Below, in pieces: positions 9,061 to 16,620 of a DNA stretch of 62,453 nucleotides (position 1 is its first letter; the number at the start of each line of letters is the position of its first letter). The position numbers and the translations under genes are program-made. This stretch comes from Gammaproteobacteria bacterium. GTDB taxonomy: Bacteria > Pseudomonadota > Gammaproteobacteria > SZUA-229. Under the pieces are notes generated by a model. The model saw nothing but the letters and a program-made list of their open reading frames with translations, was not told the origin of the DNA and ran no database searches. Location of the stretch: contig JAOUKT010000012.1 of assembly GCA_029882395.1 (NCBI GenBank), forward strand, positions 1-62,453, given 5' to 3'.

Positions 9061-10974
9061 TTAGTAAGCGGCATATTGTGAGTATTTGCCATAACCTAGT
9101 CGTCCGGGCGCATAGCCACTCATAACCAGCCCGGTTGGTTTCTTACCTGACTGTGTAAGTTTGCGCCAGCAGATAGAGACTTCTTCCATTGTGGTTAGAC
9201 CTGAGCGAACCACAACCATCAACCTGTCACTGTGCTTAGCTATGATAGTGGCATCGGTTATCGATAATACGGGAGGTGTATCCACCAGGATGACATCATA
9301 TTTAGTTTTTGCTTCTTCAAATAAATCTTTTAGCTTATATGAACTCATCAAGACAGATGAATTACTCGGGCATTTGCCCGAAGTGATCACATCCAGCCCG
9401 GGCATATCCGTCGGTTTTACCACATCAGAAAACGCCAGATTCCCTGACAAGTATTCCGAAAGCCCCTTTTTATTATCACAATTAAAAAAGCGATGCTGAA
9501 CACCTTTGCGCACATCGGCATCGACTAATAAGACTTTCTGCCCTAACTCGGCGTACAAGCAGGCGAGATTGACCGACATAAAACTTTTTCCTGCATTCGG
9601 TGTCGGTCCGGTGATAATAATCACACCCCGGTGTTTTATTTTTAACTCACCGCCTTCCAGATTGGTTCTTAAAAAGCGCATGGATTCAATCGCCGGGTCA
9701 TCCGGGTGGTTTTTATACAACACCCCCAGATTTTCATCCGTATTACTGGTTAGCTTTAATGCCTGCCTGTTTAACTTAACTTGAGCCTGACTCAATGGCA
9801 CAGTGGCGTAAACCGGCAGGTTAAGACTGTATTCAATGGCATTAGGGTCATAGATTTTTTTATCCATAAATGCCCTGACCAGGGCTAAAACAGCACCCAG
9901 AAAAATACCCGCCACCAAACAGGCCATAAAGACCAGTGATTTATTCGGTTTAACAGCTCTTTCTGCCACAACACCCCAGTCGACAACACTGACCCCGCCA
10001 ATTTCACCGGCCTTTAATACTTTTAACTGATGCGTTTTTTTAATGAGCATTTTATAAATATCATTACTAAACACCATATCACCAGAAAATTTACTTAACT
10101 GATCTTCGATAAAAACCAGTGTTTTTTCTGCCACTGCAGTCTGCGTTTTAATGTTGTAATCGATATAATGTCTGGAGACCGAGTTCACTACTTTTGCCGC
10201 CAATGCCGCATCGGCGTGTTCAAAAGACACCCTCAGGATATCCTTTGAGCGGCGATCGCTATAACTTACCTTTACTTTATCAAATAAGAAATTAATGACA
10301 TCTTGTCTGGAAAGCGAGCGAATATTAAACTCACCATTAACGTGACTAGTTAAAGAATCAACTTTTATCTCAATACCATTGCTACTGACTACTGCGCCGG
10401 TTTTCCCCGTCAGTATTACATTGCCATTTTTATCTAATAGTTCATATGCATTATCATTTTTGGCTTTAATAATAAACGGCTCACCCAGCATGCCGGGCTG
10501 TGTTGTGAAAACAGAGACATCAACAGACTCACCAAACCTTGCATACCTTTCTGACAAAATGTTTTCCAGTATTGAAAACGCATCACTTTTACGAATCGCA
10601 GCACCGATAAGCACAGGGTATTCAGGTGATACAGAAAGCGTCAGGTTTAATTCATCGACCACCTCGCCCAAAACCCGCCGTGATCGTATAATCTCATGCT
10701 CACTGGATTTTGGTGTTGAAAGCCCGCCTAACATTTCCATATCAGATAAAACAGCAAGCGCATTTTTATCATTTTCAATTCGCAGCATTGCCTCACTTTT
10801 ATAAATAGGCACTGCAAATTTCAGGTACAAAATCGCGGCCACGACAAAAATCACAACAACAGATATCACCCAGTTACGATAACGCCAAAGATGCGAAAAC
10901 ACCTCTGATAATTTGACAGTATCGTCATTTATATTATTTTGCTTTTGAAGATATGAATCTTCCACAATAAACAC
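9061..10974 (-). CDS. Polysaccharide co-polymerase/tyrosine autokinase (Wzc-like), shortened periplasmic coil
   Basis: 637 residues. Inner-membrane proteins of this class control chain length and export of capsule or exopolysaccharide and cycle through C-terminal tyrosine phosphorylation. Seen: TM1 about 35-52, Wzz domain about 20-110, TM2 about 346-366, then a BY-kinase domain with Walker A GPTPNAGKS (456-464), Walker A' VLLVDADVR (481-489) and Walker B VILVDTPP (561-568). The tail is tyrosine-rich (GYGKYSQYAAY). The helical hairpin normally found before TM2 is nearly absent: only about 30 residues separate EKTLVFIEDQL from KAGEIGGVSVVD, against well over 100 in Wzc. The gene directly abuts the Wza-like gene. 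Confidence 0.92.
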   Translation of the reverse strand: MFIVEDSYLQKQNNINDDTVKLSEVFSHLWRYRNWVISVVVIFVVAAILYLKFAVPIYKSEAMLRIENDKNALAVLSDMEMLGGLSTPKSSEHEIIRSRRVLGEVVDELNLTLSVSPEYPVLIGAAIRKSDAFSILENILSERYARFGESVDVSVFTTQPGMLGEPFIIKAKNDNAYELLDKNGNVILTGKTGAVVSSNGIEIKVDSLTSHVNGEFNIRSLSRQDVINFLFDKVKVSYSDRRSKDILRVSFEHADAALAAKVVNSVSRHYIDYNIKTQTAVAEKTLVFIEDQLSKFSGDMVFSNDIYKMLIKKTHQLKVLKAGEIGGVSVVDWGVVAERAVKPNKSLVFMACLVAGIFLGAVLALVRAFMDKKIYDPNAIEYSLNLPVYATVPLSQAQVKLNRQALKLTSNTDENLGVLYKNHPDDPAIESMRFLRTNLEGGELKIKHRGVIIITGPTPNAGKSFMSVNLACLYAELGQKVLLVDADVRKGVQHRFFNCDNKKGLSEYLSGNLAFSDVVKPTDMPGLDVITSGKCPSNSSVLMSSYKLKDLFEEAKTKYDVILVDTPPVLSITDATIIAKHSDRLMVVVRSGLTTMEEVSICWRKLTQSGKKPTGLVMSGYAPGRLGYGKYSQYAAY

Positions 10975-12051
10975 CTATTTGTTTGAAAGAACATCCAGAT
11001 AAAATAATGACTGAATACTCGGCATAATCAAATTCAGAACCCTGTTCCATTGTGTCGCTCCTGCAGTTGCCACATAAACAACATCCCGTGGTTGCAACTG
11101 AAAACCATCTCCTATTATAAATGCGTCAGCTTCTTGCATATTTAAATGAAACATTTTTGGTTTTTTTGTTTCACCCGCACGTATAACATAAACATTCTTT
11201 GCATCAGCCGCGAGCGGGTCCAGCCCCCCGCTAGCCATCAAGGCTTCGCTTAAACTCAGTTCACCTGCCACCATTTTCACTTCTCTGGGCTGATTCACTT
11301 CTCCGGTGACATAGACTTTTTCGGCCCGGTTATTTGGAAAGTGCAAAACATCACCATCTTTTAAAGCGATATTATGCTGTATTTGCCCATTTGAAAGCAT
11401 TTCACCTATCGCAACTTCCAGCTTCTTACCCTCACGCAGCAGATACGCCTTATTACTGCTCGCGTTCTCTGTCAGGCCTCCTGCAAGTGCCATCGCTTCC
11501 ATCACCGTTAGCGGATAACCTTGCAGCGCAATCAGTTTAGGAGTATTCACTTCTCCCAGTACATAAACGCGCTGGCTGGCAAAACGGACAACACTCACGC
11601 TTATTTGCGGTGTTTTAAGTACTTTTGTCAGCTTTTTTGTTAACTCGAGCCGAATATCTTCAACTGTTTTCCCACTGGCTTTTATGGTGCCTGCAAAAGG
11701 AAAAAATAAAGAGCCATCCTGCTGAACCTGAAAACCTGCCGCACTGTTGCTCTCCGGATCAGCTTTTACCGAGAGCAAACCGGGATGATTCCAGATAATG
11801 ATATTAATAATATCCCTGGGACCAATTCTATAAACTTTATCAATTGCCCTTTTTTGCAGATCGGAGGCTTTTTTTTCTATATCAGCTCCCGTTTGACTGG
11901 CCAATGCATCACGAACTGAGGTCAAAGAGATCGCATCATAGCCCTCAATATTGACGATATCGTGATCAGGCGCTCTCATTCCCGGGGCTAAAGCACAGGC
12001 GGCAAGAGACAGCTGAGCGGACAATATTAACACTAACCGCATTCTAATCAT
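10975..12051 (-). CDS. Polysaccharide export outer-membrane lipoprotein (Wza-like)
   Basis: A Wza-family protein forms the outer-membrane exit for capsule or exopolysaccharide. Seen: a lipoprotein signal ending in the lipobox LSLAAC, a Poly_export domain (VYRIGPRDIINIIIWNHPGL...GSLFFPFAGTIKASGKTVEDI) and two SLBB repeats (RVYVLGEVNTPKLIAL and KVYVTGEVNQPREVKM). A C-terminal segment (WNRVLNLIMPSIQSLFYL) could be the membrane-spanning helix. The ATG at 12051 is chosen because it places the signal peptide at the N-terminus; a GTG at 12096 would add 15 residues and an ATG at 12042 is also possible. First gene of the three-gene operon. Confidence 0.9.
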   Translation of the reverse strand: MIRMRLVLILSAQLSLAACALAPGMRAPDHDIVNIEGYDAISLTSVRDALASQTGADIEKKASDLQKRAIDKVYRIGPRDIINIIIWNHPGLLSVKADPESNSAAGFQVQQDGSLFFPFAGTIKASGKTVEDIRLELTKKLTKVLKTPQISVSVVRFASQRVYVLGEVNTPKLIALQGYPLTVMEAMALAGGLTENASSNKAYLLREGKKLEVAIGEMLSNGQIQHNIALKDGDVLHFPNNRAEKVYVTGEVNQPREVKMVAGELSLSEALMASGGLDPLAADAKNVYVIRAGETKKPKMFHLNMQEADAFIIGDGFQLQPRDVVYVATAGATQWNRVLNLIMPSIQSLFYLDVLSNK

Positions 12052-12439
12052 CAAACCCGTTTTGACCACAAATTTACCCGCAGCGATAAACCACACCCCA
12101 ATATCACATCTACTTTTTTAAGGTTATTTATAGGAATATATCCTAAATCTATAAAAATACACAGTTTTTCCAATAATTATACGCAGAAAATGTGGATTTC
12201 GTTGCATCATACAGCGACAATCCCTGACAAACGCGAGATTTTAGGGAACAAACGGTAAAACGCTACAAACTGGCGTAAAACGACTAAATGTCTATTGGGG
12301 AGTGTAATGAGGTGAAATAATTGAATTTATAACCGACTTTCTGCTAAAAGCGATATAGCGTCCAATGAGCAATCAAACACCATTTCGCGAGCCTGGCGCA
12401 ATCTGTTATCTGAAGCTGCTACCAATCTTTTATAAAGAT
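12052..12439. other. Intergenic region upstream of the Wza-like gene
   Basis: No convincing gene. It is AT-rich and contains a nested inverted repeat at 12127-12155: outer arms TTTATAG/CTATAAA around TAGGA-ATATA-TCCTA. This sits about 75-105 bases before the start of the Wza-like gene, where an operator or promoter region would be. The tRNA-linked inverted repeat at 12419-12445 begins at the other end. Confidence 0.4.
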
Positions 12440-12445
12440 TGGTAG
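12419..12445 (-). repeat. 12-bp inverted repeat overlapping the 3' end of tRNA-Val
   Basis: CTACCAATCTTT and AAAGATTGGTAG flank a 3-base spacer. One arm includes the last bases and the encoded CCA of tRNA-Val. There is no U-run downstream, so a normal terminator is not supported; the trailer could pair with the mature 3' end of the precursor tRNA. Confidence 0.6.
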
Positions 12446-12516
12446 GCGCGAGTGGATTCGAACCACCGACCCCCACCATGTCAAGGTGGTGCTCTAACCA
12501 ACTGAGCTACGCGCCT
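12440..12516 (-). tRNA. tRNA-Val (anticodon GAC)
   Basis: The minus strand folds as a cloverleaf: acceptor stem AGGCGCG/CGCGCCT, anticodon stem CCACC/GGTGG around TTGACAT (anticodon GAC, valine), T loop TTCGAAT, and an encoded CCA. A sigma-70-type promoter with a GC-rich discriminator lies just upstream. The 3' end is embedded in a strong inverted repeat. Confidence 0.96.
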
Positions 12517-12536
12517 GCATCAATAACAGAGCGCGC

Positions 12537-12565
12537 ATTCTAATAGATGTGACTGCTATCGACAA
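12537..12565 (-). promoter_or_regulatory. Promoter of tRNA-Val
   Basis: TTGTCG, 17 bases, TAGAAT, followed by the GC-rich stretch GCGCGC. A GC-rich discriminator is typical of stable-RNA promoters under stringent control. The expected start is about 10-15 bases upstream of the tRNA. Confidence 0.6.
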
Positions 12566-12729
12566 GGATTTATTCATCAAGAGCAGCGATTCTCCTAGTG
12601 GATACTTTTTATTAAAGCACCAAAACATTTAAGAAGTTGACGATTTATTCTCAGGCGATCTTGCTCAGGTTTTTAACATTTATCAGATGTGAACCGCTGT
12701 GGCCACTTTGCGCAGTTATTCTTAACAAG

Positions 12730-13080
12730 CTAACCTGGAGGCCAGCTCATTGCACGACCGCCTAGCACGTGCAGATGGATATGGTGCACTGTTTGGCCGC
12801 CATCATCATTACAATTCATCACAGTTCTGTATCCCGATTCCGAGATACCTTGCTGTCTGGCGATATCTTGAGCCGCTAAAAACATCTTGCCGACCAGACC
12901 AGCATCAGAATTATCAAGATCGTTAATTGTCGAGATATGTTTCTTAGGAATCACCAGAAAATGGCATGGCGCCTGTGCAGAGATATCCCGAAAAACACTC
13001 ACATCATCATCCTGATAGAGCATGTCAGCGGGGATATCGCCATTATTGATTTTACAAAACAAACAATCGCTCACATTCAT
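12730..13080 (-). CDS. HIT-family nucleotide hydrolase (HinT-like)
   Basis: 116 residues with the histidine-triad motif at about 100-108 (HIHLHVLGG), preceded by CLFCKI near the N-terminus. This is the usual HinT/PKCI layout. HinT enzymes hydrolyse purine nucleoside phosphoramidates and aminoacyl-adenylates in the cytoplasm. The length is normal. It appears to be a single gene between tRNA-Val and a small unknown gene. Confidence 0.92.
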   Translation of the reverse strand: MNVSDCLFCKINNGDIPADMLYQDDDVSVFRDISAQAPCHFLVIPKKHISTINDLDNSDAGLVGKMFLAAQDIARQQGISESGYRTVMNCNDDGGQTVHHIHLHVLGGRAMSWPPG

Positions 13081-13169
13081 TTACCTGTTAATTTCTGTTA
13101 GGCATAAAATAACATAGTTTTTTAAAACACGCTGCAGGGCCTTCAATAAGCAACATTTGAATTCACAGG

Positions 13170-13541
13170 CTAAACATAGACATCGACCAGAGAGCCGGAA
13201 GCGACATCTCTTTTTTGGTCGGCCGCCTCGCCGCTAAATTGATTGGCGATGTACGTGTTCACAGCCTGTCGCGCATTATAACTCAGGCCGGACTGCTGCT
13301 GATTAAACTGCCTGTTGGCTAACGTATCATTCGTACTCGAAATATCAGAGTTCTGGATTTTCTGTCGACTGAGGACCTCACCTTGAACAAGCCGCTCTGG
13401 CTGCGGTGTTTTCTGACTGGCTGATTCAGCCGGCTGCTGATTGACACGAATTCTGAGACCCGCATCACGGGCCACGTCATACGGATTAAAGGATAAATTG
13501 GCAGCACTGACATACATGCTTGATGAGTCTCTCCGTAGCAA
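13170..13541 (-). CDS. Small protein of unknown function upstream of the HIT gene
   Basis: Not recognised. Up to 123 residues; MYVSAANLSFNPYDVARDAG at codon 9 (ATG 13517) could be the true start. The middle is rich in Gln, Ser and Asn and probably disordered. The C-terminus is more ordered (YNARQAVNTYIANQFSGEA) and ends SGSLVDVYV. No signal peptide or membrane segment. Its reading frame has protein-like composition over its full length and it lies downstream of recR in the same direction. Confidence 0.6.
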   Translation of the reverse strand: MLRRDSSSMYVSAANLSFNPYDVARDAGLRIRVNQQPAESASQKTPQPERLVQGEVLSRQKIQNSDISSTNDTLANRQFNQQQSGLSYNARQAVNTYIANQFSGEAADQKRDVASGSLVDVYV

Positions 13542-13616
13542 GGCGCATGTTTAAACCCCGAGCCCCTGAGTATAGCAAGGGATTTACAAAATACTAGCCG
13601 TGCTCCAAAGCCTTCT

Positions 13617-14207
13617 CTATATTCGCTTTCTGCCACTAAAAGCATGTGCCAGGGTGCCACCATCGATAAATTCAAGCTCACCACCCAAAGGCACGCCATG
13701 AGCGATGCGTGATGCCGCTACGCCCTGTTCCAGAGCCATCTCACTGATATAGTGAGCCGTTGCCTCACCTTCTACCGTAGGATTAGTAGCGAGTATGACT
13801 TCCTTGATATTACCATGCACAAACCGCTCTTCCAGCAGATCCAGACCAAGCTCGGCAGGGCCGATTCCGTCCAGAGGTGAGAGATGGCCCATTAATACAA
13901 AATATTTGCCCCGAAATCCCGTTGCCTGGTCAATCGCCAAGACATCGACCGGTGTTTCTACCACGCATAATTGCGAATTATCACGTGATAAATCGGCACA
14001 GACCTGACACTCATCATGCTCACTGAAGGTACGGCACTGACGACAGTGACCGATCTCCTCAACAGCCTGTTTTAATACGCCTGAAAGCTTTAAAGCACCG
14101 TCACGATTCCTTTCCAGCAAATGAAAGGCCATGCGCTGGGCGGATTTTGGGCCGACGCCGGGCAAGCATCGAAAAGCCTCGATCAGTTGCTGTAACAGGG
14201 GTGACAT
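13617..14207 (-). CDS. recR: Recombination mediator protein RecR
   Basis: 196 residues. RecR acts with RecO (and RecF) to load RecA on SSB-coated single-stranded gaps. Seen: a helix-hairpin-helix near the start ([17 protein letters not shown]), the four-cysteine zinc finger [16 protein letters not shown] at about 56-71, and a Toprim domain ([28 protein letters not shown]). The C-terminal Walker-like region reads [24 protein letters not shown]. The length is normal. Last gene of dnaX-ybaB-recR. Confidence 0.97.
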   Translation of the reverse strand: MSPLLQQLIEAFRCLPGVGPKSAQRMAFHLLERNRDGALKLSGVLKQAVEEIGHCRQCRTFSEHDECQVCADLSRDNSQLCVVETPVDVLAIDQATGFRGKYFVLMGHLSPLDGIGPAELGLDLLEERFVHGNIKEVILATNPTVEGEATAHYISEMALEQGVAASRIAHGVPLGGELEFIDGGTLAHAFSGRKRI

Positions 14208-14227
14208 ATCGCTGCTGCTTTAAGTAA

Positions 14228-14551
14228 TTAAAACGGTAATTTCATACCTGCCGGCAAATTCATGCCCGCTGTCAGGCCCGACATTTTCTCAGAGGATTGC
14301 TGTTCTACCTTGCGAACGGCATCATTAACGGCCGCGGCCAGCAGGTCTTCCAGCATCTCTTTATCATCATTCATCAGGCTATCATCAAGGTTGACACGAC
14401 GAATTTCATGGCGCCCATTCATCGTCACCTTAACCATACCGCCGCCTGCCTGACCTTCAACTTCCAGGGTTGCCAGCTCAGCTTGTGCTTTTTGCATATC
14501 TTCCTGCATTTTTTGCGCCTGCTTCATCAGGCCACCTATTCCACCTTTCAT
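14228..14551 (-). CDS. YbaB/EbfC nucleoid-associated protein
   Basis: 107 residues with the family layout: an N-terminal glycine-containing start ([26 protein letters not shown] coiled region), a beta-sheet core ([25 protein letters not shown]) and a C-terminal helix ([15 protein letters not shown]). These dimers bind and bridge DNA. It lies between dnaX and recR, as in most proteobacteria. Confidence 0.95.
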   Translation of the reverse strand: MKGGIGGLMKQAQKMQEDMQKAQAELATLEVEGQAGGGMVKVTMNGRHEIRRVNLDDSLMNDDKEMLEDLLAAAVNDAVRKVEQQSSEKMSGLTAGMNLPAGMKLPF

Positions 14552-14575
14552 TTGCCTTACCTCTTGTTGATCTAA

Positions 14576-16213
14576 TTAATCTTTAACAGGTCTCACCGAT
14601 TGCTCGATGACCGTTGCACCAAAATTATCTTTAAAAGCCTGCACAACTGCATCATTTTCTATACTTTGCTGTGCCGATTGCTGTTTATTTTCAATCTCTT
14701 TTTGTTCTGCCACTGCCGGCGTGACATGACTCACATCACCCGACTCTATTTTCAGTTTCAAATCTCTATTAAAAAAAGCACAGAGCGCCTTGGTTAACTG
14801 GTCTTCAACACTTTTTGTGAGCATGGTTTTATGCTCATGACTGAGATTTAAGACTACAAATTTATCTTCGTAGGCCTTCAGCTCACAATTCAAGGCCAGC
14901 TGTCTGGCCATGCCTTTTACCGGCAAGGCATTCACAATACCGTGCCACTCTGTGTTTAGATTAGCATTATTAGCCAGACTGCCAGCCACATCTTCCGCTT
15001 TTAGCGCTGCCACCTCAACCGGCGGTTCACTAATGGTTTTTTTTTCAGCGGCCGACACGGTCGCCGCTGAAGCAGGGCTTTTCACTGCCTGGACAGTTCC
15101 TTGTGCCGCTGATTGAGACATCGTTGACGATACTGGCCTGAATGCCAGCATTCGCAGCAGCACCATTTCAAAACCCGACTTCATATCCGGGGCCAATGCC
15201 AAGTCACGCCTGCCGATCAAACCAATTTGATAAAACAATTGCGCATCTTCTGCCGATAGCGTCAATGACAGCGCCTTTAATTCTTCAAAATCCAGGACTT
15301 GCTGATCAAGCGCATCCGGTGCCTGCTTTAACAAAGATACCTTATGTAACAAGGCCAGAATCTCAGCGAGAGCGTTATCAAAATCAGGTGCCATTTGAGC
15401 CAGCTGATTAACCGCTGCCATCATCGCATTCGCGTCATTACTTATAATGGTTCTGACAATATTGATAACCTGATCACGCGCCACCGTGCCCAACATTTCC
15501 CGCACTTCCTGAGTATTTACCTCAGAATGCCCATAGGCAATAGCCTGATCCGTCAAACTCAGCGCATCACGCATACTGCCGTCAGCGGCATGAGCAATCT
15601 CATGCAACGCCGGCACTTCAAATTTAATCGCCTCCTGAGCCAGTACAAATTCCAGGTGTTTGGCGATTAGTGCCGGTGGCATCGGCTTTAAGTTAAACTG
15701 TAAACAACGCGATAAGATGGTCACCGGAAGTTTTTGAGGGTCTGTTGTTGCGAGCAGAAATTTTACATGCGATGGCGGTTCTTCCAGTGTCTTTAACAGC
15801 GCATTAAAACTGTGGTTAGACAACATGTGGACTTCATCAATCAGGTATATTTTAAAACGGCCACTGGTGGGTGCATATAAAATATTATCCAGTAACTCAC
15901 GGGTGTCTTCGACTTTGGTGCGCGATGCAGCGTCGACTTCGATCAGATCGATAAAGCGACCTTCACTGATTTCAACACAGGCCTGGCACTGACCACAAGG
16001 CATTGAGCTGATTCCCTGCTCGCAATTTAATGCTTTAGCAAAGTTTCTGGCAACGGTGGTTTTACCCACCCCGCGGGTACCGGTAAACAGATAGGCGTGA
16101 TGCAGGCGGTTTTCATCCAGCGCATTAATTAATGCCCGCAGCACATGCTCCTGACCTACCATTTCTTTGAAACTTTGAGGCCGCCATTTTCGCGCCAGAA
16201 CCTGATAATTGAT
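14576..16213 (-). CDS. dnaX: DNA polymerase III subunit tau/gamma, probable non-AUG start
   Basis: The clamp-loader ATPase of the replisome. The universally conserved N-terminus NYQVLARKWRPQSFKE lies upstream of the first ATG (16162), in frame back to a stop at 16223-16225, with no ATG, GTG or TTG. The ATC at 16213-16211 aligns with the usual Met, giving 545 residues. Seen: Walker A GTRGVGKTT, zinc cysteines CEQ...CGQCQAC, Walker B LIDEVHMLS, the SRC motif in ILSRCLQF, and a low-complexity linker before tau domains IV-V. A nine-A run (minus strand, 15045-15037) allows a -1 shift to an immediate TAG. Confidence 0.93.
   Translation of the reverse strand: MNYQVLARKWRPQSFKEMVGQEHVLRALINALDENRLHHAYLFTGTRGVGKTTVARNFAKALNCEQGISSMPCGQCQACVEISEGRFIDLIEVDAASRTKVEDTRELLDNILYAPTSGRFKIYLIDEVHMLSNHSFNALLKTLEEPPSHVKFLLATTDPQKLPVTILSRCLQFNLKPMPPALIAKHLEFVLAQEAIKFEVPALHEIAHAADGSMRDALSLTDQAIAYGHSEVNTQEVREMLGTVARDQVINIVRTIISNDANAMMAAVNQLAQMAPDFDNALAEILALLHKVSLLKQAPDALDQQVLDFEELKALSLTLSAEDAQLFYQIGLIGRRDLALAPDMKSGFEMVLLRMLAFRPVSSTMSQSAAQGTVQAVKSPASAATVSAAEKKTISEPPVEVAALKAEDVAGSLANNANLNTEWHGIVNALPVKGMARQLALNCELKAYEDKFVVLNLSHEHKTMLTKSVEDQLTKALCAFFNRDLKLKIESGDVSHVTPAVAEQKEIENKQQSAQQSIENDAVVQAFKDNFGATVIEQSVRPVKD
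15030..15046 (-). promoter_or_regulatory. dnaX frameshift/slippage site producing gamma
   Basis: On the minus strand the frame reads GAA AAA AAA ACC, with nine consecutive As and the in-phase slippery heptamer A AAA AAA. A -1 shift reads AAC CAT TAG and stops at 15032-15030. The product would be 394 residues from the ATC start (377 from the first ATG), retaining the ATPase domains and losing the tau C-terminus, as gamma does in E. coli. A short AACC/GGTT hairpin follows closely. Confidence 0.7.
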
Positions 16214-16299
16214 AAAATACTGTTATTTAAAACGATGACAGAAAGACGTATTCTAACGCTAAAGAGACTGCAATAGCTAATGAAGAAAAGCAATTGGAA

Positions 16300-16410
<111 letters not shown>

Positions 16411-16604
16411 ATATCGGCCGTATGATAGTAACTACCATAAGGCGAGGCTATTTTGCTCGAATACGCCAGTCTATGCAAGCTCGATCCTGTTAATCCTGAC
16501 AAATGATTATACCTAAAAAAGAAATAGCGCGGATATCTGACTTAAGCTTACCCCTGATAGCACGGTAACTCTAAAATTTATGATTTTCTTTTATCACACT
16601 TGCT

Positions 16605-16610
16605 TATACT
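16605..16610 (+). promoter_or_regulatory. Possible -10 element of the GGDEF/EAL gene
   Basis: TATACT lies only 10 bases before the ATG at 16621, with no convincing -35 and no Shine-Dalgarno sequence at either candidate start (16621, 16636). If real, the mRNA would have almost no leader. Confidence 0.25.
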
Positions 16611-16620
16611 ATTAGCCAAT

